From contig JBBIHB010000017.1 of the NCBI GenBank assembly GCA_037447215.1, forward strand, positions 3,444 to 67,443: a DNA stretch of 64,000 nt. The letters run 5' to 3'. The DNA is from UBA1413 sp037447215 (GTDB lineage Bacteria; Bacteroidota; Bacteroidia; Bacteroidales; Prolixibacteraceae). Position 1 is the first letter of the stretch. Each line of letters begins with the position of its first letter. A program made the translations under genes and the position numbers. The notes under the pieces are model-generated. The model did no database searches. It was not told where the DNA came from and saw only the letters and a list, made by a program, of their open reading frames with translations. Positions 8,322-19,700 of this stretch are shown here, one piece after another.

Positions 8322-10748
8322 TTATTTTCTATGACCTGATGAGAAAACCCTGAATTTTACTTTGCCACCAATCGGATCGTTCTGCAATGTGAAACTTCCG
8401 CCTCTTCGCTGGAGCGTTATTTTTTTCAATAAATTATCATCGGGAAGGCAGATATAACCTGTTAAAGAACTAGCCGATGAGGAATAGGTTACCAGGTCGA
8501 TGTTTGACCAGTTCATGTCTTTTGTTGACTGGGCCAGTCCGATATGGGGAATTACTGTCCCGTCGCGGACCAGAATAATGGCAGGAATTACGCCTGCTTC
8601 GATATGATTCCACCCGCCGGAGTAAACTTTGTTAGTCTGGTAATCAATCCAATTTCCTTTCGGCAGGTAAACATCGCGGCTGCGGACATTGTCTTCGAAC
8701 AGCGGCGCAACCAGCATATCGGAACCAAACAGGTAGGCATCGTCAACCAGCCACGCGCCCGGGTCGTCGGGGTATTCAATAAACATGGCACGCATCATAG
8801 GTAAGCCGTTTTCGCTGGCGTGTTTCGACTGTGCATAAATATAGGGCATGAGTTTGTATTTCATTTCGGTTGACAAGCGAAAGGCGTCGTTAAAGCTTTC
8901 GTTGTATTCCCATGGTTCTTTGGGTGGTGCGCCATGTGTCCGTGAGTGTGAAGTGAGCATCCCGAATGGCAGCCAGCGGCGGTAGAGTTCTTCGGGCACT
9001 TTGCTAACAAAACCTCCAATGTCGTGGCTCCAGAAGGTAAATCCACATAATCCCAAAGATAAACCTGCACGAAGGGTTGCTGCCATAGCGGCGTTGTTGT
9101 TGGCTGCATCGCCTCCCCAATGCAACGGATAACGCTGGCTTCCTGCCCAGGTTGAACGTGCCCAGATAATATTTTCGCCGGTAATTTCTTTGGTAAGGTC
9201 GGCTACTATTTTGTTGTAACGCAACGGATACAGGTTATGCTCGTAATAACCGGTTTTTCCGGAGGCGTAAATGCCATTGGCTGGTGCTGCTTCTCCAAAG
9301 TCAACTTTTATAGCGCTTACGCCCATTTTCAGTAAACCGCTTATTTTTTCGCGGTACCATTCAATGGCATCGGGGTTCGAGAAATCAAGTACAGCATCTT
9401 CATAAGGAATATTCCCTTTTGGGTTTCGCACAAAAAGCCGTTTTTCGACAATTTCGGGGAAAAGCGAATTTTTGGGAACAAAGTAAGGCAACTGCCACAA
9501 ACAGGTATGCAACCCCATTTCCTTGAGGTCGGCAATCATTTTTTCAGGGTCGTTAAACCGGGTGGGTGCAAACTGATAATCGCAGCGCCAGTCGGTTTCG
9601 AACCAGCCGGTGTCGAAGTGGATTACATCAGCAGGAATTCGGTTTTTGCGCAAGTTGGCCGCCACAGTGCGGCCATCTTCTTCGGAAAAATAGGTTATAC
9701 GGCTCATCCAAAGGCCAAACGACCAAAGCGGCGGCATGGGCGATTTGCCGGTAAGGTCGGTGTAAGCATCCAGAATTTCTTTGGGCGAACCCAGAAAAAT
9801 AAAAATATCAAGTTCTTCATCGCCGATCATCAGCGATGCCACCTCGTCGTAGTATTTTCCAAAGTCGCAGGTGATGGGCGTTGAGGTATGCATAAACAAA
9901 CCGTAACCAGCCGAACTCATGTAAAAAGGAATGGGCTTGTACATGGTTTCGTTTTTTACACCATTTGCATCGTCGGTCCACAATACTACTTTCTGGCCGC
10001 GTTTGTTAAGCCCTTTGAAATTTTCACCAAGGCCATATATCTTTTCACCAGGTACAAGATCAAAGGCTGCATGAACACTGCGTGAATAATCTGCTGAGCG
10101 GCGCACGAAGCTGAACGGCAGCACAGGTGTATAGGTTCCCCGGTTGTCGTTGGCATGGTTGGTTTTCGTGACCCGTTTTCCCTGAGGATCAAAAAACTCA
10201 ACCTTCCACGGTTTTTCGCGGATAATTACTGAACCGCCAACACCTGTAAATTTATGCCCTCCATCGATTTTGGAGTATTGCCAGCTATTGTCTTTCGGGG
10301 CAAATCCATTTACCAGCATCAGCGATTCATCATCCTGGAGAGTTTCTGTTCCGGTTTTCATCCGCAGCCTTATGGTGCGTGGTCCTGAAAATTCTATTGT
10401 AAATGGTAATACCGGATTGATTTCGTACTCCTGTTGCGGAAATTCGTTGCCCCCGATGGCTTCAATACGTGCCAGCATATTGCTGAATGCCTGGTTGGTC
10501 CGCCATGCTGCCCGCTGCCATTTTACAGTCCCTTTTCCTGAGGCCGGGTCAAAACTTACCAGTTCGTCGGCCAGGAAATAGTTGTTTGCAAAGTTGCGGA
10601 AATCCTCGTGGATGTCCACAGGTTCGTTCAATAGTGCCTGGTTTGGTGCACCCGATGCCCAGGGAAGCTGTGCGTTTACATGTGCTGAAATTATTATTGA
10701 GGTGAAAAACGACAGCAATAATCTGATGGTAATCTGTTTTTTCATCAT
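8322..10748 (-). CDS. Secreted GH31 glycosidase, probable alpha-xylosidase
   Basis: The 808-residue protein has a signal peptide (to about SAHVNAQ), an N-terminal galactose-mutarotase-like beta-sandwich, a GH31 TIM barrel and C-terminal beta domains. The nucleophile is Asp483 in IKVDFGEAAP. This KxDFGE form is the one known from YicI-type alpha-xylosidases rather than the WxDMNE form of alpha-glucosidases. The acid/base is Asp547 in LHWGGDAANN. HFDTGWFETDWRCDY and WMSRITYF are further barrel marks. Expected role: removal of alpha-xylose from xyloglucan oligosaccharides in the periplasm. A second ATG lies at codon 2 (10745). It is 16 bases from the unassigned gene and 15 bases from the GH2 gene, consistent with one transcript. 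Confidence 0.9.
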   Translation of the reverse strand: MMKKQITIRLLLSFFTSIIISAHVNAQLPWASGAPNQALLNEPVDIHEDFRNFANNYFLADELVSFDPASGKGTVKWQRAAWRTNQAFSNMLARIEAIGGNEFPQQEYEINPVLPFTIEFSGPRTIRLRMKTGTETLQDDESLMLVNGFAPKDNSWQYSKIDGGHKFTGVGGSVIIREKPWKVEFFDPQGKRVTKTNHANDNRGTYTPVLPFSFVRRSADYSRSVHAAFDLVPGEKIYGLGENFKGLNKRGQKVVLWTDDANGVKNETMYKPIPFYMSSAGYGLFMHTSTPITCDFGKYYDEVASLMIGDEELDIFIFLGSPKEILDAYTDLTGKSPMPPLWSFGLWMSRITYFSEEDGRTVAANLRKNRIPADVIHFDTGWFETDWRCDYQFAPTRFNDPEKMIADLKEMGLHTCLWQLPYFVPKNSLFPEIVEKRLFVRNPKGNIPYEDAVLDFSNPDAIEWYREKISGLLKMGVSAIKVDFGEAAPANGIYASGKTGYYEHNLYPLRYNKIVADLTKEITGENIIWARSTWAGSQRYPLHWGGDAANNNAAMAATLRAGLSLGLCGFTFWSHDIGGFVSKVPEELYRRWLPFGMLTSHSRTHGAPPKEPWEYNESFNDAFRLSTEMKYKLMPYIYAQSKHASENGLPMMRAMFIEYPDDPGAWLVDDAYLFGSDMLVAPLFEDNVRSRDVYLPKGNWIDYQTNKVYSGGWNHIEAGVIPAIILVRDGTVIPHIGLAQSTKDMNWSNIDLVTYSSSASSLTGYICLPDDNLLKKITLQRRGGSFTLQNDPIGGKVKFRVFSSGHRK

Positions 10749-10763
10749 GTTGTATTAAAATAT

Positions 10764-13286
10764 TTATTTGAATGTCAATATTATTTCAGCAGAAGCCAAT
10801 CCTTCGGAAGTGGCTTTGAAAATGGTGTTCTCTTTTGATTTCGGAGCTTTCACAATGGCGAGGCACTTGCCGTGAAATGCTTTCCGGAAGTAGGACTGAA
10901 AAGGTTCGTGACTCACCGGGTTTCCATTGTCAACACCAGCAGTGGTAGCCTCTCCGTCAATTTCAAAATTTACCAGGTTGCTGGCATAGGGAACAATAAA
11001 TCCATCTTTGTCGAGGATTTCGATGGTGATAAATGAGAGGTCTTTTCCATCGGCATTGAGTTTGTTCCGGTCGGCGGAAAGCCTGATTTGTGCAGGTTTT
11101 CCCGCTGTTTTAATTTCACGGGTTAGCTTGTCTTGTCCATTATTTCTCGAAATGGCTTTTATTGTTCCGGGTTCCCATTTTACCCGCCACTTGAGGTGGA
11201 TATCATCTCCTTCTTTATGTTTAGCCCCGAGAGATTTTCCGTTCAGGAATAATTCTACTTCCGGTGCACTGCTGTATGCCCAAACATCGACCGAATCGCC
11301 GGGGTTCCAGTTCCAGTGCGGGAAAATATGCAACACTTCCTTGTCGGTCCATTCACTCTGGTACATGTAATAAACATCTTTCGGAAAACCTGCCAGATCG
11401 ATAATCCCGAAGTAAGAACTTCGCGATGGCCACCAATATGGCGTGGGTTCACCCAGGTAATCAAAACCTGTCCAGATATAGGTTCCGGCAATGTGCGGAT
11501 ATTTTTTCACAATTTTCCAACTCTCTTCGTGTGTCGATCCCCAGGGAACATGGCAATTGTCGTAGGCCGGACATTGCTGTTCCGGATTGCCGAATGGAGT
11601 CCGCCTGTTTTGTCCTCGATGTGGCCAGACGAATATTGAATCCGATGGCATCTGATAATATCCCCTTGTCATCAAACCCGAAGTCGATTCACTGATAATT
11701 AATGATTTGCCGGGATAATTCTCTCTGAAGTTGGCAAAACTTTCGTGGTGGTAATTAAATCCATATAAATCCATTGAATTGGATTTGAACAGGTTGTTCC
11801 AGGGATTTACCTCGTTGCAGCCAGCTGTTACCGGCCTTGTATTATCTAGGCTTCGCACAATATTCACCAATTTAGTGGTGAGAAGTGAGTTTACCGACAA
11901 ATTGCCCGAATTGATAATTGCCGTATCTACATTTTTTTCAAAGTTGAGCAAGAAATTTGCCTGCTGTATGTCGAGTGTATCAGCATCAACGTGTTCCCAC
12001 TGTTCGAGCACTTCGTTCCCGATGCTCCACATAAACACCGAAGCATGGTTCCTGTCTCTGCGGATATGGTCGGTAAGGTCGCGCTCGTGCCACTCTGGGA
12101 AAAAATGGGAATAGTCATATTCGGTTTTTCTTTTTCGCCACATATCGAATGTTTCGTTCTGCACCACAAATCCCATTCTGTCGCATAGTTGCAGTAATTC
12201 GGGTGCAGGCGGGTTGTGGGCAGTCCGTATGGAATTGCATCCCATATTGCGAAGAATTTCGAGTTGCCTTTCAAGAGCACGGGTATTGATGGCTGCGCCC
12301 AATGCCCCTAAATCATGGTGCTGGCATACTCCTAAAAGTTTTACTTTACGTCCGTTTAGTGAGAATCCTTCATCTGGATCAAAATTGAAATAGCGGATCC
12401 CAAAAGTGGTTTCATAAGTGTCAACCAGAACGCTTCCATCGTAAACTTCAGAAACAGCTTTGTATAAAACAGGATTTTCGATATCCCATAATTCTGGTTT
12501 TTCAACATCAAGGTTTTGCTGAAATACATTTTGAGCCCCGGCCCCGATTCTTTTTGACGATTGGGTTTTGGCCACCCGTTTGCCTTTGTGATTGTAGAGG
12601 GTTGTTTTCAGAATGGCATCTACACCCGATGACAATTTGTTGGCAACCGTTGTTTCTACTGATATTTTTGCCAAATGCTCATTTACTTCGGGGGTGGTTA
12701 CAAATGTTCCCCAGTGGTCAACATGCAGCTTTGCTGTTTTTACCAGCCATACATTCCGATATATTCCAGATCCGGAGTACCACCGCGAATTGGGTTGTTC
12801 AGAATTATTGACCTTAACCGCAATAACATTCTCCGTTTCACCATATATCAAATGTGGAGTCAGTTCATACCGGAAAGAGATATATCCAAAGGGGCGCATG
12901 CCGAGGTAATGCCCATTAACCCAAACTTCGCTCTGCTGATAAACCCCGTCGAAATCAATGAAAACTAGTTTTTCCTTTTCCTCTTCATCCATTGTGAAGG
13001 TTTTCCGGTACCATCCAATTCCTCCAGGTAATGCACCTCCACCAGGTGTGGCAGGATGGTTTCTGCTGAACTCTCCTTCAATGCTCCAATCGTGGGGCAA
13101 ATCGAGTGTTCTCCATTGGTGATCGTTATACTCCGGGTTTTGTGCCTGTTGGGCATCGCCATTGAAAAATCTCCATCTTTCGGTGAAATCAAGTATGATT
13201 CTTTCAGATGTGGGTTTACTTTCACAACCAAAACCAATTATTAAAGAAAGAATTAAAAAGATCCTGATAAATCTGTCTGGCTTCAT
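10764..13286 (-). CDS. GH2 lipoprotein, probable beta-galactosidase
   Basis: The 840-residue product begins with a lipoprotein signal (LILSLIIGFGC, lipobox Cys21). Domain order fits GH2: sugar-binding jelly roll (about 30-185, with LPHDWSIEGEF and the SRWYSGSGIYRNVWL motif), immunoglobulin-like domain (about 190-300), then TIM barrel (300-600). The acid/base is Glu425 in FMWSIGNEVLEQ and the nucleophile Glu533 in LIISESTSG. A DUF4982-like domain (about 640-710, VELFLNGKSLG) and a final Ig/invasin-like domain follow. Activity is probably beta-galactosidase, though GH2 also holds beta-mannosidases and glucuronidases. It is the first gene of the glycosidase run and has a promoter-like site just upstream. 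Confidence 0.9.
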   Translation of the reverse strand: MKPDRFIRIFLILSLIIGFGCESKPTSERIILDFTERWRFFNGDAQQAQNPEYNDHQWRTLDLPHDWSIEGEFSRNHPATPGGGALPGGIGWYRKTFTMDEEEKEKLVFIDFDGVYQQSEVWVNGHYLGMRPFGYISFRYELTPHLIYGETENVIAVKVNNSEQPNSRWYSGSGIYRNVWLVKTAKLHVDHWGTFVTTPEVNEHLAKISVETTVANKLSSGVDAILKTTLYNHKGKRVAKTQSSKRIGAGAQNVFQQNLDVEKPELWDIENPVLYKAVSEVYDGSVLVDTYETTFGIRYFNFDPDEGFSLNGRKVKLLGVCQHHDLGALGAAINTRALERQLEILRNMGCNSIRTAHNPPAPELLQLCDRMGFVVQNETFDMWRKRKTEYDYSHFFPEWHERDLTDHIRRDRNHASVFMWSIGNEVLEQWEHVDADTLDIQQANFLLNFEKNVDTAIINSGNLSVNSLLTTKLVNIVRSLDNTRPVTAGCNEVNPWNNLFKSNSMDLYGFNYHHESFANFRENYPGKSLIISESTSGLMTRGYYQMPSDSIFVWPHRGQNRRTPFGNPEQQCPAYDNCHVPWGSTHEESWKIVKKYPHIAGTYIWTGFDYLGEPTPYWWPSRSSYFGIIDLAGFPKDVYYMYQSEWTDKEVLHIFPHWNWNPGDSVDVWAYSSAPEVELFLNGKSLGAKHKEGDDIHLKWRVKWEPGTIKAISRNNGQDKLTREIKTAGKPAQIRLSADRNKLNADGKDLSFITIEILDKDGFIVPYASNLVNFEIDGEATTAGVDNGNPVSHEPFQSYFRKAFHGKCLAIVKAPKSKENTIFKATSEGLASAEIILTFK

Positions 13287-13287
13287 T

Positions 13288-13349
13288 GGCTTGTAATTGT
13301 TGTTTTTACAGTTTGTAAAAGTATAATAGTTTTTAATTATTTACAAGCC
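13288..13349. promoter_or_regulatory. 9-bp inverted repeat bracketing the GH2 promoter
   Basis: GGCTTGTAA at 13288-13296 is the exact reverse complement of TTACAAGCC at 13341-13349. One arm overlaps the -33 element and the other lies right before the start codon, so both could be half-sites of a DNA-binding regulator of the glycosidase genes. Only one arm would be transcribed, so it is not an RNA hairpin. Inference; chance is possible. Confidence 0.4.
13316..13346 (-). promoter_or_regulatory. Promoter of the GH2-GH31-GH51 run
   Basis: On the minus strand TTG (13344-13346) is followed after 20 bases by TACTTTTA (13316-13323), one base off the Bacteroidetes -7 consensus TAnnTTTG. Transcription would start near 13309, giving a leader of about 20-25 bases to ATG 13286. 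Confidence 0.6.
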
Positions 13350-13381
13350 TTGAAATGATTTTATTTCCGAAAATCGAAAAT

Positions 13382-13408
13382 AAAAAAAGCCATTGCTGCT
13401 GCAACGGC
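13382..13408 (-). terminator. Rho-independent terminator after the sprA-cupin run
   Basis: On the minus strand GCCGTTGC, loop AGCA, GCAATGGC (8-bp stem with one G-U pair) is followed by seven T. It sits 23 bases beyond the cupin stop codon. Confidence 0.85.
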
Positions 13409-13430
13409 CCGAATATATTTAAGTTAATTT

Positions 13431-13763
13431 TTAACGGATAAAATCCTCCCTGATAGGCGAAAAACTGTCGATAAGCCGGGTGTTTGGTGCAATTGTCTGA
13501 ACGGTATGCAAAGCGCCCGAAGGGATTTTAATCATATCGCCCTTGTTGAGCATAAATATTTCATCACCTATAAAAAACGATAGTTCGCCTTCGGCTACAT
13601 AGGTAATTTGCTCGTGCGGGTGGGAATGTGGGGGATCGGGTACTTCCATGGGATGCTCAAAATCAATAACCACGGTCATTAGGTTTTCAAGGTAATGAAT
13701 CCTGCGCTTCAGACCGGTTTTAACCAGTTCGGGCGGTACATTTTTTTCAATATTGGTGTACAT
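13431..13763 (-). CDS. Small cupin-domain protein
   Basis: The 110-residue single-domain protein is a cupin. Motif 1 is PPHSHPHEQITYVAEGELSF, with clustered His and Glu as metal ligands, and motif 2 is IPSGALHTVQTI. The short length and DFEHPMEVPDPP segment match the small QdoI/YlbA-like cupins found widely in Bacteroidota. The ligand or reaction is not known. No signal peptide, so cytoplasmic. It lies 21 bases after sprA in the same direction and is the last gene before a strong terminator, so it is probably cotranscribed with sprA. I see no functional link to secretion beyond that. Confidence 0.85.
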   Translation of the reverse strand: MYTNIEKNVPPELVKTGLKRRIHYLENLMTVVIDFEHPMEVPDPPHSHPHEQITYVAEGELSFFIGDEIFMLNKGDMIKIPSGALHTVQTIAPNTRLIDSFSPIREDFIR

Positions 13764-13784
13764 AACAAATATCTTTTCTCAATT

Positions 13785-16700
13785 TTACTGAGCAAGCGTG
13801 AACCTGAAACTTACCCCCATATTTGTATTAGAAGTAGGGAATGATACCGACGTTAAAGGTTCGTTGATTACTTTATCAAAATAAACCCGCAGCTGGAACC
13901 TGTCGCTGAGCATATAATCGGCTGTGGTTTTAATTGTAATAGCACTTTGACCGGCGGTGAGCTGATCGGTATCTTCAGCTATCCTGCGGAGGATGGTTTT
14001 GTTCTTCCTGAAAGAGAGGTCGGTTCGCAGGGTAAGATCGTTCGAATAGGATCGCTGCGAATTTTTTGATTTCAGTATAATATCCATTCGGTCAAAACGG
14101 TAACCCACACCGAATATATATTCGTCGCTGAGAACTTCGGTAATCTGGTTGTTGGCAAACGACAAGGCAATGCTTCTCGAACGTTTTATTTCAGAGCGGG
14201 TAGTCAGGTCGTTAATCCAGGTAATATCCATATTGATAAGCGGACTGAAGGTTTCATTGATGCTCACCGAATTGAATTCGAATGCCGGAAGGAAGTTATT
14301 CTGAATATCCCTTAAGTAGCTGAAGCCATCTTCAACGGTCATATAATTCAGGTTGGTGAGGAACGAACCCACGGTGTAGCTCGACCGGTAAGAATGGGTA
14401 AAGTTCATGGTCCGCATTATATTACTCAGCTTTGGTATGCGCGATACCATCCCTTCGTACTGAACCCTCCAGTTAGGACGGATATATTTGATAGAAGGGA
14501 ACATTCCAAGGGTTACATTGTCGGGGTCGGCGCCCTGATAAGCTGCAAGGAATGCAGGGACAAGCACCTCGACCGATGTAGGCCCATAGCCATCTGGGAA
14601 TCCCGTTGTTGGATTTATGGCTGCCGGATCGTAATTGTAAGCCGGATTTGCCTGACGGCCTGCTGCCAACCTGCGGGCGATGGTCAAGCGGTAATCTTTG
14701 AAATTTTTGAATGCTTCTGAATGTGGAACGCCTTCTTTACCAATAGCAAAAAATGCTGTACTCCAGGTGAGAACCGACATGGAGAAATTACCCCTTTCAG
14801 TCAGGCTGTTGGGATTAAAACTATTGCTGACATTATCCCAGCTGTAAAACTCACTGATATTTTTTGAAATGACCCGGTCGGCATTTACATCAATCCTCAG
14901 GTCGGGAAGGGGTTCAATGTTTGCCATTATACTGAACCGTTCGCTCCGGTTATAAAGGAATGGCATATTCAACAAGGGATCAGTGGTAAGCCATCCGCGT
15001 TCGCCGGCAGTTTGCGCAAATTGCCTGTCCTGCCAACCCATCAGGAAAGGAAAGCCCGGGGCTACACTGCTCCCTATATTCCTGCCAAACAGGTTCTGAT
15101 CAGGGGTGTAGCGTCCTGAACCGAAAATGGCCGGTTCGGGAAGATAACCCGGTAAAACGGTTCCACCAGCAATGCTATGGTTTATCGAAATTGATTTTAC
15201 TCCGGTTACCATTCTCATAGTCAGATCGAAGACATCTTTAAGGAAATTCTTTTCCGGTTTCCCGGTTACCAGTATATTTGCAATTCCAGCTGCTGACGTA
15301 GGGGTAAATTCCACCGTGTTTTTGTCTATGGTTTTAGTACTTCCTTCAATAACCTGCCCTTGCGGTGTAGTTGCCCTTATGGTTACCACCCTAAGGTTTA
15401 AATTGTGTTTTATGCTTACCGGCTGCCCTACAGTCAATTGTACATTGCGCTGGTTAAATTCAGGATCAGGTTGCTGAATTGGCTGGGTTTGTTGTTGCCT
15501 TCCTGTTTGGCCGATATTTCCACGAACCCGGCTGGTACGCTGAAATTTTTCATCGAGCCGTTTGAAATAGGGTACCATATTGTAAATCTGGTTCAGGTTC
15601 ACGTTCCCTGTCAATTGAAGGTTCTGTGAGTTTTCTACCATATTGCCAAGCCTGATTGTATCGGGAGTTAATGGTCCTGCAGCCCAGTTATAGGTTCCCT
15701 GGTACCTTGCTGTGGCACTCAGAAAATTCAGCATTTTTATACGGTTGAGGGGAAGTGAATATGAAGCATTCACATCGTGGTTGTACAATGTTGGCCTTCC
15801 CATATCCCACAAGTTGGCCAGTATTGAGTCGCGTTTCCATTGGTAATCGTCATCCCTGCGGTTAATACGGCCCTCTGGCTCATCAATCCGTGCGGTGTTT
15901 CTCGATGAAAAGTCAACCTTTAGGTTCCGGGTGATATCGTACCTGAGGTCGAAGAACCGATTCCATAAAAAGTCTTTCTGGAAGGTTTGGGGAAGGATCA
16001 TGCCCGGATTGGTGATGTTACGGGCCTGAATCTCATTATAACGCCGGTACAAATCAGTCCGGAATGATATCTGTGTAGGAAGGGGATATAGGTTAAAATC
16101 GCCAAGCAGCATCAATGGCCCTTTTTTCAGAAACTCCACTTTCTGAAGAGGTTCCCATAGTTCGGGACGCGAATTGAAGTTGTATGAAAGCATTCCCCGG
16201 TATGTACGGTCGATGTTATACTCAGTATTAATATTCCGCATAAAAAGTTCATTGAACGAATAGGTTGCAGCAAAATTTCCCGGATCCCAGGGACGGGGAT
16301 TTTTCGCTTGGGTCATTTGTGGCTCTACCTTAACATTTGTAAAATTCAGGCTCTTTCGGGTAACAACATCCTGTGCAATAAAACGTATTGAATCCCTTAC
16401 CGATTTTGATTCGCTGCGTTTTAAAGATTCATTTAATTCAATATCCGGATTTAAGGGGTCATATTTCGGGTTACGGTTACTTTGTGAATAGCCATAATAC
16501 ATAGGGATACGCACCCCAGATTCCTTCGGGAAAAAGCGGCCTAGATCTACAGTCGATGCAATATCAAATTCGGTAAGGTTATCAAGGCTGCGTTGATTGA
16601 CTTTTTGCTCAATACTCCCAAACCCTGCCGAACGTGTACGGCCGGCTACAGTAACCGTTCCCAGGTCGGCAAGGCGCGTGGTAACCCTTGCATTGGCAGC

Positions 16701-19700
16701 CCATCCGCCTTCCTGGTCAAAATCGGTAAGGCGTAGTTCATTTACCCATACCTCAACCGATTTGGGTCCGGTATTTACCTGCCCTTTCCTGTTGCGGATA
16801 CCCATCATCATCACCTGCACATTGCCCAGGTTGGGACTTCCTTTTACTTTTATCCTGTTTTTGTTGTTGTTCCATCCTTGATGCGGTACTTCATACACAT
16901 CCTGTATCCTGAAATTTGACCCTGCTTCCCTGATTCTGGCATCCCTGTCGAGTTTAGCCTGGGTAAACACCTCAAGCGGGATATCGAGGCGGTTTTCGTC
17001 GGGCCACACTTCGTAACGGTCCGAAAGAATTTCGCCGTTGTAACGTCCGGGAGGGGTAAGTTTCAATGGAACTTCGTATTCGTAATAGTTAAAATTATAA
17101 TCAGCTCCCAACCTTATGAAAAATACCAATTCATCGTCGCGGAGCGGATAGCCATCCATCTGTTCGGCATGAACTTCGAGTTTCATGTTTTTGTACCTGC
17201 GGAAGTCCATATAAATGCTTTTATATGCTGCTCGGGCATCGCCCTGTTCAAGGTCAGTGACTTTCAATACCATCGACTGCTCATTCAGCTGCCTCAGTTG
17301 TGGGTTGGCCGGGTCAATTACACGGTCGATTCCGGGAGGAAGGATATAGTTTACGGGTGAACGGCTTCCATTTTCTTCGACGTTAACGGCTGAAATATCA
17401 AATGAAGTTGCATCATATTCCATACCGGTTTCTGAAAGGGTGCGGGTATAACGCCTCCAATCGGCCCTTACAAGGTCAAGGGTGGCAAATCGTAAAATCA
17501 CAGGGTCCTTAAAACTGGACATAAACATGCGCAGGAACCTGATGGATTTGAAATCGCGGATTGATCCGAAAACATCATCATATTCGCGAACCGGTATCTT
17601 AAACTGATACCATTTTACTTCGCCAATCTGGCCGTTCTTCAGTTGTACCCGGCTTAACTTAACATCATTGATATAGTTTTTTCCAAGCACCATATCCTGT
17701 TTACGGAGACTAACACGGTATTGGTAATAGCGTTCGTACTCGTTCAGGGTATTGTCATTGTTGATATCTTCAATATCGGGTATTGTTGAAGCTGAAGTCG
17801 GGTAGGTTTCGGGCGACATTTCGGTAGTGGGCGAGTTGCCATCCATTCCGTTGTAGCGCTTATATCTTTCGAGTATTCCCAATTCCTGCTGGTCGAGGTT
17901 TGTACCTCGATAATAGTGGTAATTGTCATTCGATGGGTCGTTAAGGAACCTTTCATAAACTTCGGACGAAACTATACTTTTGATTTCTTCGAGGTAATCG
18001 GTGAAAAATGAGCGTTCATCTTCATCACTGAGTCCATCGAGTCCCACATCCTGAAAGCGGCGGGAGGCGGGATTGTTGTCGAAAGCATTAACCAGCGACT
18101 GTTGTGTTGAAACCCTTCCCCAAACCGTTGTATCCACATTTGTCACCTGGGCAGTTGTGGGTAAACCGTTTTCGAACGATTTGCGCCCATCCCGAAGAAT
18201 TTCTTCCGAAATATCGCCCAAATTAAAATATAGGTCCCCTCCCGATAACATTCCCAGTGTGTCATAAACAAAGGGGTCCATAAGCCAGAACTCAATAAAT
18301 TCGATGTTGGCATTTTCGAAATCGCTGGTTTCGATCCTCCGCATAATTCCCCCCCAGCGGGATGCCGGATCGCGCAGTGTTCCGTCGGGGTTAATACCTT
18401 CTGAATAGGGCGATGGGCGGGTATCGAAATTGTAAGGCCCTTTTTCGGATGGATAAAATGCCATGTCGAAAACCGGAATATTGGTTGGTTGACCAACAGG
18501 CGATTCTTTTGCAGGGAATATTTCTTTTTCAAACACCTCTCGTACAAAGTGGTTCGACTGCAGGTCTTTGTCGTTTCGTATATGATTGGGCGTGAGAGAA
18601 CTATTACGCAAAAACAGCGGATCGATGATGTACCAGGCAAGCAGGCCCCGGTTGAAACCATACTCTGTCTGGTTGCTAAGGTTGCCTTCGGGGTAAAGCT
18701 GCTGCAATTGTGGTGTACTAGCCATAACCCAGGCTTGCCTTGCTTTCAGGTCGATGGTGGTTTTGGTTCCTTCGAAATCATCGATATAAGCAGCTCCGTT
18801 CCTTCCGATTACCCTTGAATGCCCTGGGATAAGCCGTGCAAATTCTGCCTCGAAATTGATGGTCGATGGCGCTTTGGTATTGATCAGCGGAAGTTTGTCG
18901 ATTGCTCTGGTCAGGAAGCGGCTTTCGGTCGAAAAACGAGTATCGAGGCCAACAATCAGGTTCGAAATCGGATCTTGTCCATAGTCGATTTTCTGAGTTA
19001 ACGGCCTTTCCTGCATATACAAAGCAGTAGCACCAATGTTAAAATTATCAGAAAATGCATAATTGGCGTGTGTGCCAAGAAGGGTTTTGCGTTGCATTGA
19101 AAACAGATCCTGACTTTCGGTGGCAACCTGAATGGGGGTTCCCGATTCAAGAAGGCCAGGATTGATAATCCTGACACGTCCTAATGTATAATCAACCGTG
19201 TAATCCACATTTTCGACAAGTTCGCGCCCTCCGGCTGTAACCTTTACCGATCCGGGTGTTAAGTTGAAGGTATTCAGCAGAATGTCCGATCCAGATGCGC
19301 CTTTGTAACTTCCCATAAGCATGAACTTGTTGCGTTCAGCATCCTGCTCTGCAATGGTGCGGGTTGAATCGTACAAAGCCTGAAATACATATTTGTCAAT
19401 TAAGGCCTGATCCTGTATCGAATCGGCCAGGTGTTTCCCGAAAGGTTCGAGCACCGGAAAAATGATACGGGCATTCGACGACCGGACTGTTGTTCCCTCA
19501 ATATAATCGAAAACCCCATCGGGGAATGGATCAAGCTGTTTATTCAGTTTATCCAGGTTCATCACGCTGAGCAAAATCCGGCCGTTAAGGCGGCCTTCGG
19601 GTATGTAATTGATGTATGTGCCCGTTGAATCGTTCATATACATCACATTGAAGATAAAATCCTGGCTGGTAAGCTGATAAGCGTTCAGGTTATAAACGTT

